Below the pieces are notes generated by a model. The model was not told the DNA's origin and did not search any database. It was given only the letters and a program-made list of their open reading frames with translations. A stretch of DNA of 64,000 bases from Pseudomonas cannabina (lineage in GTDB: Bacteria; Pseudomonadota; Gammaproteobacteria; Pseudomonadales; Pseudomonadaceae). Below, one piece after another: positions 9,633 through 17,695 of this stretch (the stretch's first letter is position 1; each line of letters starts with the position of its first letter). The position numbers were made by a program, and so were the translations under genes. The DNA is taken from the NCBI RefSeq assembly GCF_900100365.1, contig NZ_FNKU01000001.1, forward strand, positions 620,001 through 684,000. Reading direction: 5' to 3'.

Positions 9633-10570
9633 TGAAAGTCCGTACTGCCAAGAAAAGTTTGTCCTTGCCGCTTGCAGCAGGAATAGGGTCGCCATAGCGC
9701 CCAGGCATAACCGCCATCGGTCGCCTGCACACGGGGCTGCGAGTTCGGGAATACCGCACAGCTTTGACTGAGGGTCGGCGTGAGCTCTTGCCACTTACCG
9801 GTGGTGGCGTCGGTCTCGATCAATTCCCCGGCAGGCCAGTAGCCTGGCTGAGGCTTTGCCAGAAGGGGTTGATAGACGTGAATCTGACCGCGGCGAGTGA
9901 CCACGTCACCAGCGCGCTGCGCGATCACGGCCGCTGCCTTGTAATCGTCGGCTTGATGGATAAAACCACTACGGGGATAAAGGCTTCCCCACATGTCCCC
10001 CGAGGTGAGACCGCCCACTTCTCGCCGACCGGGAATCAGGGCTTCGGGATAGGCTGATTCTGGAACGCCGTAACGCCAGGCGACGGTGTCCAGCGTGCTC
10101 AGCAGGTAAGGCATGTAGGGGGTCGCAGCACCCTGACAGGCATACCCCGAAGCGCTGGCAAACTTACTGAACGTAGCACCTCCGGGGTGGCCAATGACGT
10201 CAGTGTTTTTGAATTTGGCCAGGTTGTCTTCGTTGTTGTGGTTGGTGGTTCCGTCGCCGCCATCCTGGGCGAATGAAGTGGGTGAACTCAGCGAAGAGAC
10301 TTCGACCCAAGGGTTTTCCCCAGTGTTCGAGTAGCTCGATACAACCGCGTCGGGAACATAATGTCGAACCTTGGTCGACGTCTTGACCTTGCAGCCAAAC
10401 GGCGTGCAGAGCAGCCAGTAGCATATGCCGACCACCTTGTACTCCAGGCAGTCAGGCGACAGGGTTGAGGCGGCGAGGGTGGCCGAGGTCACTGTACCGG
10501 CGGCGGCTGGCCCGGTCGAGATCGACAGGGCCAAGGCCGTCCATGCCGAAGGCTTGCGCAGGTTCATCAC
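9629..10570 (-). CDS. ICE conjugation protein, TIGR03756 (PFL_4710) family, TraU-like
   Basis: A 313-residue exported protein of the transfer channel. It has a signal peptide (cleavage near AAAGTVTSA) and many cysteines, including CxxxCxxxCP-type spacing early in the mature part (SPDCLEYKVVGICYWLLC) and SCCKRQGQ near the end. These are typical of the disulfide-rich TraU-like family. It overlaps the genes on both sides by 4 bases. Its stability probably depends on the Dsb-like protein at 13.3-14.0 kb. Confidence 0.85.
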   Translation of the reverse strand: MMNLRKPSAWTALALSISTGPAAAGTVTSATLAASTLSPDCLEYKVVGICYWLLCTPFGCKVKTSTKVRHYVPDAVVSSYSNTGENPWVEVSSLSSPTSFAQDGGDGTTNHNNEDNLAKFKNTDVIGHPGGATFSKFASASGYACQGAATPYMPYLLSTLDTVAWRYGVPESAYPEALIPGRREVGGLTSGDMWGSLYPRSGFIHQADDYKAAAVIAQRAGDVVTRRGQIHVYQPLLAKPQPGYWPAGELIETDATTGKWQELTPTLSQSCAVFPNSQPRVQATDGGYAWALWRPYSCCKRQGQTFLGSTDFQ

Positions 10571-11037
10571 GGTATATCTCCCTGGCCAGCTTCATCTTGA
10601 TGGTGGGCAGCAGCACGCCACTGGGCAATGCGCTGTTCCGCCGCCAGAACATTGGTTTCGCCATACACAACAAACGTGCGGTCGACCACCACTGCTGGGA
10701 CCTTCGTGACCCCAATGCTCCAGGCGTCTACAAGGTTTTGCTGAGATAAGGCCAGGTCGCGCTGCAAGCGCTGCACATCGCTGCTCTTGAGGCGTTGCTG
10801 CATGATGGCGATGGCTTGTTGCTGATTCGCCGGCAGTCCTTCAGAGAGCTTGGTCTCAAGCCGTTCTGATTCGTCCAAGAGAATCAGCCGGACATGTGCA
10901 GGTGCCTGAACTGGGTGGTTCCGGTCAGTAATGATTAACGTCTCCGCGTTCGCGAGGGGGACCTGTGCGGCCGCAATCAAGATCAGGAAGGCCACGCGGT
11001 TCTTGCAACTGAAGCTATAGGGTCTGGAGGGGGGCAT
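10567..11037 (-). CDS. ICE conjugation protein, TIGR03757 (PFL_4709) family
   Basis: A 156-residue exported protein with a signal peptide (cleavage near ANAE) and a thioredoxin-like fold of the TrbC/TraF type. The family hallmark GVTKVPAVVVD lies near residues 108-118, followed by FVVYGETNV. It is the first gene of the leftward block 6.3-11.0 kb and is coupled to the TIGR03756 gene by a 4-base overlap. Upstream lies cargo that separates this block from the rest of the transfer genes. Confidence 0.85.
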   Translation of the reverse strand: MPPSRPYSFSCKNRVAFLILIAAAQVPLANAETLIITDRNHPVQAPAHVRLILLDESERLETKLSEGLPANQQQAIAIMQQRLKSSDVQRLQRDLALSQQNLVDAWSIGVTKVPAVVVDRTFVVYGETNVLAAEQRIAQWRAAAHHQDEAGQGDIP

Positions 11038-11396
11038 GAGGCAGTACCTGCAGGTGGTGTCAGGTACAGAAAACGCGATTAATCAACTGTCGTCAGTAGG
11101 AAACCGTTATCGGGACGGTTGGGGTTTGGTGTCGTCTGCTCGGATCGTGCGCCCGCTATCGAGCAGCAGGCGACGTAGTATTTTCGGTAAGCAGTATTGC
11201 AAGCGGACCTGTAAGCTTTCCGCCGAGCTTTTGAGGTAGCGTCATAGGTCCCGTTTTCTCCGCAATCGCTGTGCTCACGATTTCCGATTACGGTAAAGTT
11301 ACTCGTCCATTGTGTGTCTGGAGTTTCGATGTCGCAGTTCAAAGAGCCAGGGTTGATCCCAGGCGAGGTCACGTCTCACGCGTTTCCCCAGAATCG
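11038..11396. other. No confident gene
   Basis: A minus-strand frame at 11079-11372 (97 codons) has several cysteines (CGENG, ACNTAYRKYYVACC) but no clear ribosome site and no family I recognise. It may be a relic. Nothing else is evident in this stretch. Confidence 0.3.
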
Positions 11397-11475
11397 ACGC
11401 CACGTTGGCATCACGCCGAGAGGGGACCTTTTTCGGCGGATTACCTTGTATAGGAATTATTGAAATTCCTATACA
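11397..11475. repeat. Palindrome-bearing repeat, unit 1
   Basis: About 79 bases nearly identical to 11530-11607. It contains a terminator-like inverted repeat (CGCCGA ... TTCGGCG) and then, at 11447-11475, a perfect palindrome with arms TGTATAGGAATT and AATTCCTATACA around ATTGA. Confidence 0.85.
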
Positions 11476-11529
11476 AGGACCCGTTTTTAGACGCCGATGT
11501 GGCGTGAAAAAAGCGTTTAACCAGCCTCA

Positions 11530-11607
11530 ACGCCACGTTGGTATCACGCCGAGGGGGGCCTTTTTCGGCGGATTACCCTGTATAGGAATTATTGAAATTC
11601 CTATACA
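11530..11607. repeat. Palindrome-bearing repeat, unit 2
   Basis: Second copy of the 11397 unit. The same 29-base palindrome is at 11579-11607, directly below the stop of the HopZ-type gene. It could serve as a transcription terminator, or as a binding or recombination site. Confidence 0.85.
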
Positions 11608-11612
11608 TACAC

Positions 11613-12723
11613 CTATGATTGACTATCAGAGATGGCTGTTTCCAACGCTAATCGGATCTTTGTAGCACGCGATGTCTCGATCGACGCGCTGTAACCGTAA
11701 TCACCACGATTAACGCGGAAGGCCTGAACTCGTTCCCTCAGCGATTCATTTATCTGCTGACGCCCGCTTGTGCTGACATCTTTTTCAGCACTTCCTGGTT
11801 GGGAACTTTCCACCTCTTCCACCACGCTACTGCTATGTGTGTGCTTGAAGAAAATGGGAGGCAGCATTTTTTCTCCGAGCACAAGTTCGACACCAGCATC
11901 TTCCAAGAGCACGTTTGGAGACGCCGCGCTCTGCCTGTATGGATCGATTGTCCCGTATTCGGCCATGTTGTCATGCCACCGGTCAAACAGTGAGGCGCGC
12001 TGGTGGGCATGCAAAGCGAAGTGCAAATCGAATATTACGCAATCTGCGGCAGACTTCTGCGCCCCCACCTCCATGAAGGCGAATTTGGCCCTTTCATCAA
12101 GGTAAGTAAAAGCTTGGCGCCGTAGCTGGGTGTGGCCGACTGCAAAGGTAAGCACCTTGGCCGGTTCAAGAATAATTACGCTTGTTTCACCATTAGGTCT
12201 CAGTCGAACATCTGCTGCCACGTGATGTTCACCATCACGTTCAAGCCGCAAAATGGCGCGTTGGGAAACTGGACTGGTTTGTCCACGCAGAGATTGCAAA
12301 AAATCGAGCGGAGAGTCAAAGTGCTGTAGATTTAATCCAGGATAACGACGGTTGTAAGTTGAGACCATCGCTGGCAAATTCTTAATATCAAGCTTCAGAA
12401 GCGCCTCGTCTGGCTGCTTGTTTGTAGCCAACATTTTCAGCGTACGTGCACCATACGTCACCAAATTTGAGTTGACTCCTTCTTCACGTGCCCCTGTCAA
12501 ACTATCGGCCAAGAGCTCGGCCTTCCCTAAGGAGACGCTGATTTATTCTAAAACCCAGCTGTTGCCCCCAGATAAATCAAGGCCTCCAGAGCGTTGCAGG
12601 GACGAAAAATCGAATAAATCAGCGCCTCCCTAAGGCCCGATCCGGCAGGTTACTGCTAGAAAGATTGATCTCCGGGGTTGCTGAAGGCGTATACGCCCCT
12701 GATTTGCTAACAATACAGCCCAT
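11613..12723 (-). pseudogene. YopJ/HopZ-family type III effector, split by a MITE
   Basis: Acetyltransferase-type effector. Removing the MITE and one CTAA restores 335 codons from ATG 12723. The N-terminus reads MGCIVSKSG, a myristoylation/palmitoylation signal typical of plant-pathogen YopJ proteins, followed by a Ser/Thr/Pro-rich secretion region. The catalytic triad is visible in restored numbering: His132/133 (EHHVAADVR), Glu152 (IILEPA) and Cys194 (AQKSAADCVIFDL). The insertion falls at about codon 31. The remaining 299-codon frame starts only at a TTG and lacks the secretion and lipidation signal, so the effector should be inactive. A perfect hrp box lies about 97 bases upstream. I cannot say which HopZ class it is. 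Confidence 0.85.
12531..12629 (-). mobile_element. MITE copy 2 inside the HopZ-type gene (TSD CTAA)
   Basis: 99 bp flanked by CTAA at 12527-12530 and 12630-12633. It splits the effector frame near codon 31. Confidence 0.95.
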
Positions 12724-12819
12724 AATTTCACCACTTTAGTAATTTGACTACAGAGAGGCCTCGGGTCCTTTGAAACCGTTATTGAGTGACGTCTGCGTCT
12801 TTCTCCATGGGGACGTCAG

Positions 12820-12847
12820 TCAGTGGTTTTCACCAAAAAAAGGTTCC
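12820..12847 (-). promoter_or_regulatory. hrp box (HrpL promoter) of the HopZ-type effector
   Basis: GGAACC-N15-CCACTGA on the minus strand, a perfect match to the HrpL consensus GGAACC-N15/16-CCACNNA. It lies 97 bases above the ATG at 12723. Confidence 0.92.
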
Positions 12848-12850
12848 ATG

Positions 12851-13297
12851 AAAAAACGTGGTGCCACCCATTACCGGGGGCACTGCGGCAGTGGCAGCGT
12901 CAGAGGGGCTGACGGTGGATCGGGAAAGATCGTCGTCAGGCTGGCCGCGAGCGTCGAGATGCCCAGTTGGGGTCGCCTCAGAAAACGGATTTTAAAGTAC
13001 GTTAAGCTGATTTCAGTCGTCGTAAATCTGCACAGATTGCGAATGAAGTTTCTCGCCAAAGCATCGGGTTGTTGCGCAGGCTTGCGTCCAGGTATTGATC
13101 TTCAACCTACTGTACGTAACGTGGGCGACAAGCAGGCTGCCGAACTCAAGTTGAGTAAGTCAGTCCGGCATCCAGTGATGCGGCAGCAGTTGTCCTATTT
13201 CACTCGCTCGCATCCGATGAAAACCAAGTGAGCCATAGCTACGGACCTGCATCCAAAGCAAGCGCGCTTGCAAAGCTTGTTCAAAGGCAGGATTCAT
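12851..13297. other. Non-coding cargo edge
   Basis: No gene I can support. A frame at 12770-13231 (+) runs across the hrp box and is not credible. It holds the lone transposon end at 12969-13006. The Dsb-like gene ends at 13298. Confidence 0.5.
12969..13006 (+). repeat. Solo 38-bp Tn3-family (Tn21-like) inverted-repeat end
   Basis: Begins GGGG, has the core CTCAGAAAACGG and ends GTTAAG. This is the layout of the 38-bp Tn21/Tn501-group ends. No transposase or partner end was found nearby; a similar end in the same orientation lies at 49022. Confidence 0.7.
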
Positions 13298-13990
13298 TTA
13301 TCTATCCTTCGTGCTGGCCAGCCAGTCGATTGCGGAAAGCAGCGCGTCACCGTCAGGTGCTCCCTGCAGCTTGATCGATCGTCCAGAGACTTTATCCTTG
13401 ATGACCAACGTCGGTGTGGCAGTGATGCCGTCCTGGCTGGCCTTGTTCGCCTGGCTAATAACAGTCTGTCGGACAGCCGGGTTACTCGAAGCGCAGTTAT
13501 CAATATATTGCTGTCGATCCTCAAACCCCGGGATCTGCGGATTGCCAGTAGCTCCAGCACCGTTCCACCGAGTACGTTGATAAATGAGCTCGACGGCGAG
13601 CCAGAACACGTCATTGCCTCCCTCGATCGCTGCGCACTCAGCCCAGCGAGCTTCATAGCTCGCGGCTGGCTCGTGCATGGGAAGAGGGAGGTGGTGCCAC
13701 TGGAGGTTCACGTCTGGATGCTGATCAACCCATGCTTTGAGCTGTGGGAAATAATCCTTGCAGTACGGGCATTCCAGATCTGCATACTCCACGATGGTGA
13801 ATCTGGCACGGCTGCTCCCGTAAACCCACGCGCCATTATGCTTCGTCTGTTTGGTTGTCTTGCTGACGCTGTCGGCGGTGTTGGGCATTTGCATGGCCTG
13901 TCTGACATCTGGCAGGCATTCAAAAGCCAGAATTGCCAAGGCTACCGCACCGATGCCGTACAGGATCTGGCGACGTGTGGGTCGCTTCAT
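13298..13990 (-). CDS. DsbA/DsbG-like thiol-disulfide oxidoreductase of the ICE
   Basis: A 230-residue periplasmic thioredoxin-fold protein. It has an N-terminal membrane anchor or signal (RRQILYGIGAVALAILAF), the active site C74-P-Y-C77 and the cis-proline loop GITATPTLV. It probably forms disulfides in cysteine-rich pilus and channel proteins such as the TIGR03755 and TIGR03756 products. It overlaps the 99-residue gene upstream by 4 bases. In related ICEs it follows the VirB4-type ATPase, as here. Confidence 0.88.
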   Translation of the reverse strand: MKRPTRRQILYGIGAVALAILAFECLPDVRQAMQMPNTADSVSKTTKQTKHNGAWVYGSSRARFTIVEYADLECPYCKDYFPQLKAWVDQHPDVNLQWHHLPLPMHEPAASYEARWAECAAIEGGNDVFWLAVELIYQRTRWNGAGATGNPQIPGFEDRQQYIDNCASSNPAVRQTVISQANKASQDGITATPTLVIKDKVSGRSIKLQGAPDGDALLSAIDWLASTKDR

Positions 13991-14286
13991 GCGGAGGCCT
14001 CTTTATCGAGGAACTGTTTGGCCAGCAACTCCTGATTCAGCAACGTGAGAAGAGCCTTCTGCGCGCTTTCAGGCTGTGGATGATGCTCAAGCCACTGGTC
14101 CAGCGCTTTGTGCAGTTGGGACTGGATCTCTCGACGATCAACCGCTACATGTTTCACGACTTCCAAGTGCTCGATCAGCACTGGCGCGCAGATCTTCAAT
14201 GCCAGCAGGGCATCTTCCTGTGGGTTTTTGAGTAGTTGAGTCAGGCTGTCGATCAGATTTTGAGTCAGGGCATCCATGGCTCTCAT
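13987..14286 (-). CDS. Small ICE conserved protein
   Basis: A 99-residue, mostly helical cytoplasmic protein without cysteines or membrane segments. I do not recognise its family. It is locked between the VirB4-type ATPase and the Dsb-like gene by 4-base overlaps on both sides, which supports its being a real member of the transfer operon. Confidence 0.7.
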   Translation of the reverse strand: MRAMDALTQNLIDSLTQLLKNPQEDALLALKICAPVLIEHLEVVKHVAVDRREIQSQLHKALDQWLEHHPQPESAQKALLTLLNQELLAKQFLDKEASA

Positions 14287-17243
14287 GCCAGGTTCTCCAA
14301 GGGTGAAGAGGGGAATGTAATGGTTGCCGGTTCAATCCCGCGAAGGCGGTCGAGGTCGTGTGCGATCGCCATTGCGGCCCCCAGCTCGTCTACCCCTAAC
14401 GACTGCATTAGATCGTACCGCTGTTTTTTTTCTTCCGGCTCAGTCATGGCCAATGCCAGGAGCAGGCTTGGGGGCACGGCTCGAAACAAAACCTCCATCG
14501 ATTTGGAAAGCACAACCCCTTCAGTATACTTTCCGCTTTCTTTACGGGCTGACAGCATCAGTGACTTTTGCGCAGGCGTCAGCTTACGGAACGTGGTGAT
14601 TTTCTCCACTTCATCCGGTGGCATGTTCAGGCAGATCCACCACTCGATCATGTTAAGCATCGGTGCTGCTGCTGACGGAAGGTCGTCGATGTTCTGAGTG
14701 GAAAGCCAGAACCAGGCACCGAGTTTTCTCCACATCTTGGTGATCTTGATGACGTAGGGCGAGAGAAGGGGGTTTTTCGTAATGATGTGACCCTCGTCAG
14801 TGAAGTTGACGATCGGACGCCCCTTGAATTGGTCCCGTTCTGCAATGTTGTTCACGGTGTTGATCAGCGAGATGTAGGCGACCGACAGTTGGGCGTTATA
14901 CCCCTCGCGGGCGTAGGTGGCCAAGTCCAGGATTGTGATGTCGGCCTCAGGCCAAGGCGTACCCTCCCGGTTGAACATCTCACCGTCAGCCCCCATGCAG
15001 AACATGTCCATGGCTTCAGCCATCTCAAAGATGCGTTCTCGGCGCTTTTCCGGAAGGGTGGTGTCCTTGCCAGCGTCACTCAGCGCATCACGCACATCCT
15101 CCGTCTTGACTGCTCGTTCAGCGTCAAAGCATGTTCTGGCTGCCGTCAGAATGCAGTGCCTAATGGCGCTGCGGTCTGCGCGAGTGAGTCGAGCCTCTTC
15201 TCTCTCTTCGCCGCCGGTGATCATGAGCCTGGCCACGATCTCCATTTCGCCCAAAACATCACGCTCCTCTTCGCCCTGTTCAGGCATTGTTTGCAGATGC
15301 TCATCTGATCCTTCAATGTCATCGGCATCCAGGATCGTGACTTTGTCAGGTGTTGACACCAGGCGAATGGCATCAGTGAAGGGGGCCAGACTCACGCCCG
15401 ACCCTGGCGCCAACTTGAGCCGGTTGACCGTCAGCCCAAGCTTTTGGGCAAAATCTCCCAGTAGGCCGAAACTATTACCGGCTTCAATGATGAACAGGCG
15501 CGGCCTGTAAATGGCGATTAACTGCATCAGCAAATTGTTGGCCGTGGCTGACTTACCTGAACCTGTCGGGCCAAACAGGAGCAGATGGGCATTCATCTGC
15601 CGATCAAGCTTGTTGAATGGGTCGAACGTCAGCGGTGCACCGCCCCTGTTGAACAGGGTTATGCCGGGGTTGCCCGTGCCGCTGGCACGACCCCATATCG
15701 GCGAAAGGTTCGCGACATGCTGGGCGAGCATCATCTGCGTGTACCAGTCCAAAGCATGTTTCTTGTTCACATCAAAACTGGCGGGCAGCCATCGCAGGTA
15801 ACTGCTGAGAGGGGCGACTTCATCACGAGGATAGACAGGTTCCATACCAGCGCTAAGCATGGCATTGGCAAGCTCCATGCTCCGACTTTCCAGTTGTTGC
15901 TCATCCTTGCCGGTCAAGTAAAAAACCACGTTGCCCCGGTACAGCTTGTGTTTTCGACCGATCAGTTTCCGGGTTTCGTCGACCGCTTCACGGGTCAGGG
16001 CGGAGGCTTGATTGTCACCGACTGATTTACGTGCCAGTTTTTCCAGGTGGGCCTCCAGAACATCCTGTGGAGTGATCACCAGCGTGATGTTGAGTACTGT
16101 GTCCTCGGGCAACTTGTCGAACAAGGCATGCAGCGCGTCCCCGCCTTTACGGTTTTCACCCGTCAGGTGCCCGGTCTTTGGCGCATCGCGTAAGCGATCG
16201 AGGACGATGACCCGATGAGGGCGCGAGTCGAAGTACCAGAGACCTTTCTTGGCATCCGATTGCGGTTCGCTGTAAAACAGGCACTGAGAGAAATCATCGC
16301 CGCTGGCCAGCGGCAGCGTGCCTTCTTCTGGTGGTTCGACCTTGCGGTTATTGACGGTTTCGAAGAAACGATCGATGTCCTGGCGCTTTGATCCCAAGTG
16401 TTCGGGATGCGGGTTGAACCAGTGCAACAGCCAGTGACGAATGTCATGGCGATCCATGCGCCGGGTTTTGATGCCCGCGTTGGCCAGTCCTCTCGTCAGG
16501 CGCTCGCAAATGTTTTTCAAGTACATCGACGGCGTCTGGCCACGAACCAGTCCATCGCCGGTGCAACGCCGGTAGACGACCATGCGAACCCTGCGTTGCT
16601 GGCCGCGCCAGGGCAGTTGAGACACTTTGGTGTCTTCAAATAAACCTCCCGGCTTGGAGATTGCCTCTAGGTGATGTTTGAATTGCTGCAGGTACATTTC
16701 TGTAAACGCCGTACCCTGAGCGCGAGGCTGGACGTAATCATGCAACGTCTCCAGATAATCTTCCCAACTGGTTTCATCCTTGGCGTAGAACTGCACCACC
16801 CAAGGCGATTCATCCAGTTCGTCAAAACTGTCCTGCAGCGCATTTTCGAGAGCATCGCGCGCTTTGCGTAACCACTCAGGGTCCCGGCCTTCGGTGCCGA
16901 TGGGGGTCAGTTCATAGAATGCTGCCAGTGACTTGCCGTCCTCGAGCAGCATCGCTTGCTCCTGAGGGAGGTACTCCGTCCAGGGCAGCATGTCGACGAA
17001 TGACGGGTTGACGGCATACAGGGCTGCGATATCGTCGACCGTCGCAGGTTTGCGCTTGGGATCTAGCCACGCGCCCGGCTCTGGTATGCCCTCAGCCGCC
17101 AGGCGAGCCAGATAACGCTCTCTGGCCTGCGCGAAGATGGCCTCTTCTCGTAGCTGATCGGCGATCGTCTCGACGGGACTGTCAGCCACGCTGGCAGCAC
17201 TTTTATCCTGACGCTTTTTTATACGTTCCAGAAATCCCATCAA
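14283..17243 (-). CDS. VirB4-like conjugative transfer ATPase (TIGR03744 family)
   Basis: Motor ATPase of the mating-pair-formation system. The 986-residue cytoplasmic protein has Walker A FGPTGSGKSAT near residue 557 and Walker B VNFTDEGH near residue 812, in the TraC/VirB4 arrangement. The gene sits between the TIGR03751 lipoprotein and the small 99-residue gene, overlapping both by 4 bases, exactly as in PFGI-1-type ICEs. The frame is intact. Confidence 0.92.
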   Translation of the reverse strand: MMGFLERIKKRQDKSAASVADSPVETIADQLREEAIFAQARERYLARLAAEGIPEPGAWLDPKRKPATVDDIAALYAVNPSFVDMLPWTEYLPQEQAMLLEDGKSLAAFYELTPIGTEGRDPEWLRKARDALENALQDSFDELDESPWVVQFYAKDETSWEDYLETLHDYVQPRAQGTAFTEMYLQQFKHHLEAISKPGGLFEDTKVSQLPWRGQQRRVRMVVYRRCTGDGLVRGQTPSMYLKNICERLTRGLANAGIKTRRMDRHDIRHWLLHWFNPHPEHLGSKRQDIDRFFETVNNRKVEPPEEGTLPLASGDDFSQCLFYSEPQSDAKKGLWYFDSRPHRVIVLDRLRDAPKTGHLTGENRKGGDALHALFDKLPEDTVLNITLVITPQDVLEAHLEKLARKSVGDNQASALTREAVDETRKLIGRKHKLYRGNVVFYLTGKDEQQLESRSMELANAMLSAGMEPVYPRDEVAPLSSYLRWLPASFDVNKKHALDWYTQMMLAQHVANLSPIWGRASGTGNPGITLFNRGGAPLTFDPFNKLDRQMNAHLLLFGPTGSGKSATANNLLMQLIAIYRPRLFIIEAGNSFGLLGDFAQKLGLTVNRLKLAPGSGVSLAPFTDAIRLVSTPDKVTILDADDIEGSDEHLQTMPEQGEEERDVLGEMEIVARLMITGGEEREEARLTRADRSAIRHCILTAARTCFDAERAVKTEDVRDALSDAGKDTTLPEKRRERIFEMAEAMDMFCMGADGEMFNREGTPWPEADITILDLATYAREGYNAQLSVAYISLINTVNNIAERDQFKGRPIVNFTDEGHIITKNPLLSPYVIKITKMWRKLGAWFWLSTQNIDDLPSAAAPMLNMIEWWICLNMPPDEVEKITTFRKLTPAQKSLMLSARKESGKYTEGVVLSKSMEVLFRAVPPSLLLALAMTEPEEKKQRYDLMQSLGVDELGAAMAIAHDLDRLRGIEPATITFPSSPLENLA

Positions 17244-17695
17244 TAATCCTCCACCCGCTCACCGGGCATCGCGTATTGCACGCGTTGATACAGCGGAAAA
17301 ACAGTCGTATACCCCGGTACTGGCGCGGGATCTGAGCCCGCCAGGTGAGGGAATACGTACATGACCAGGTCCGGATTGGGCAGGCGCTTGAACTGGCTGT
17401 AGATCTCGTTTTGAGCGGTACGGGTGTAGGCCGCGCTATCCTGTAAGGGCTGGGTAGCGCGTACATCGATTGGACGGCGCAACTCCGAGCGTGCATCGAG
17501 CAATTGCCGGCCACTAGCGCTCCCGGCCGAACCGGTCGTCCCTTGGTTCCAGACATCCATCATGGTGTTTTGACCATGCGGAAGCATTTGCTCTTTGTTT
17601 GTCGAGCATCCAGCCAGCAAGCCCGCCGTGAGAAGGCAAAACATCAGCGCGCTGCGCGCTGACCCCAATTGATCAATCCAGGTTGGCATTGGCAT
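17240..17695 (-). CDS. ICE conjugation lipoprotein, TIGR03751 family
   Basis: A 151-residue outer-membrane-type lipoprotein. From ATG 17695 the N-terminus has a signal peptide ending in the lipobox LLAGC, so the mature protein begins at that Cys. The C-terminal part (VPGYTTVFPLYQRVQYAMPGE) is the family hallmark. The longer frame from 17848 would bury the signal peptide. The start overlaps the upstream gene by 23 bases and the stop overlaps the ATPase start by 4. Confidence 0.87.
   Translation of the reverse strand: MPMPTWIDQLGSARSALMFCLLTAGLLAGCSTNKEQMLPHGQNTMMDVWNQGTTGSAGSASGRQLLDARSELRRPIDVRATQPLQDSAAYTRTAQNEIYSQFKRLPNPDLVMYVFPHLAGSDPAPVPGYTTVFPLYQRVQYAMPGERVEDY

Noticed and set aside
11447..11475. 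XerC/XerD dif-like site
   Set aside because: The palindrome is perfect and 29 bases long; dif sites are imperfect with a 6-base centre and a different consensus.
11397..11607. CRISPR array
   Set aside because: Only two long units with internal palindromes; no spacer series and no cas genes.
11613..12512. The 299-codon frame as a complete effector
   Set aside because: It has a TTG start without ribosome site; the in-frame MGC start with hrp box lies past the MITE.
12770..13231. A 153-codon plus-strand gene
   Set aside because: It crosses the hrp box and a Tn3-type end and has no protein-like features.
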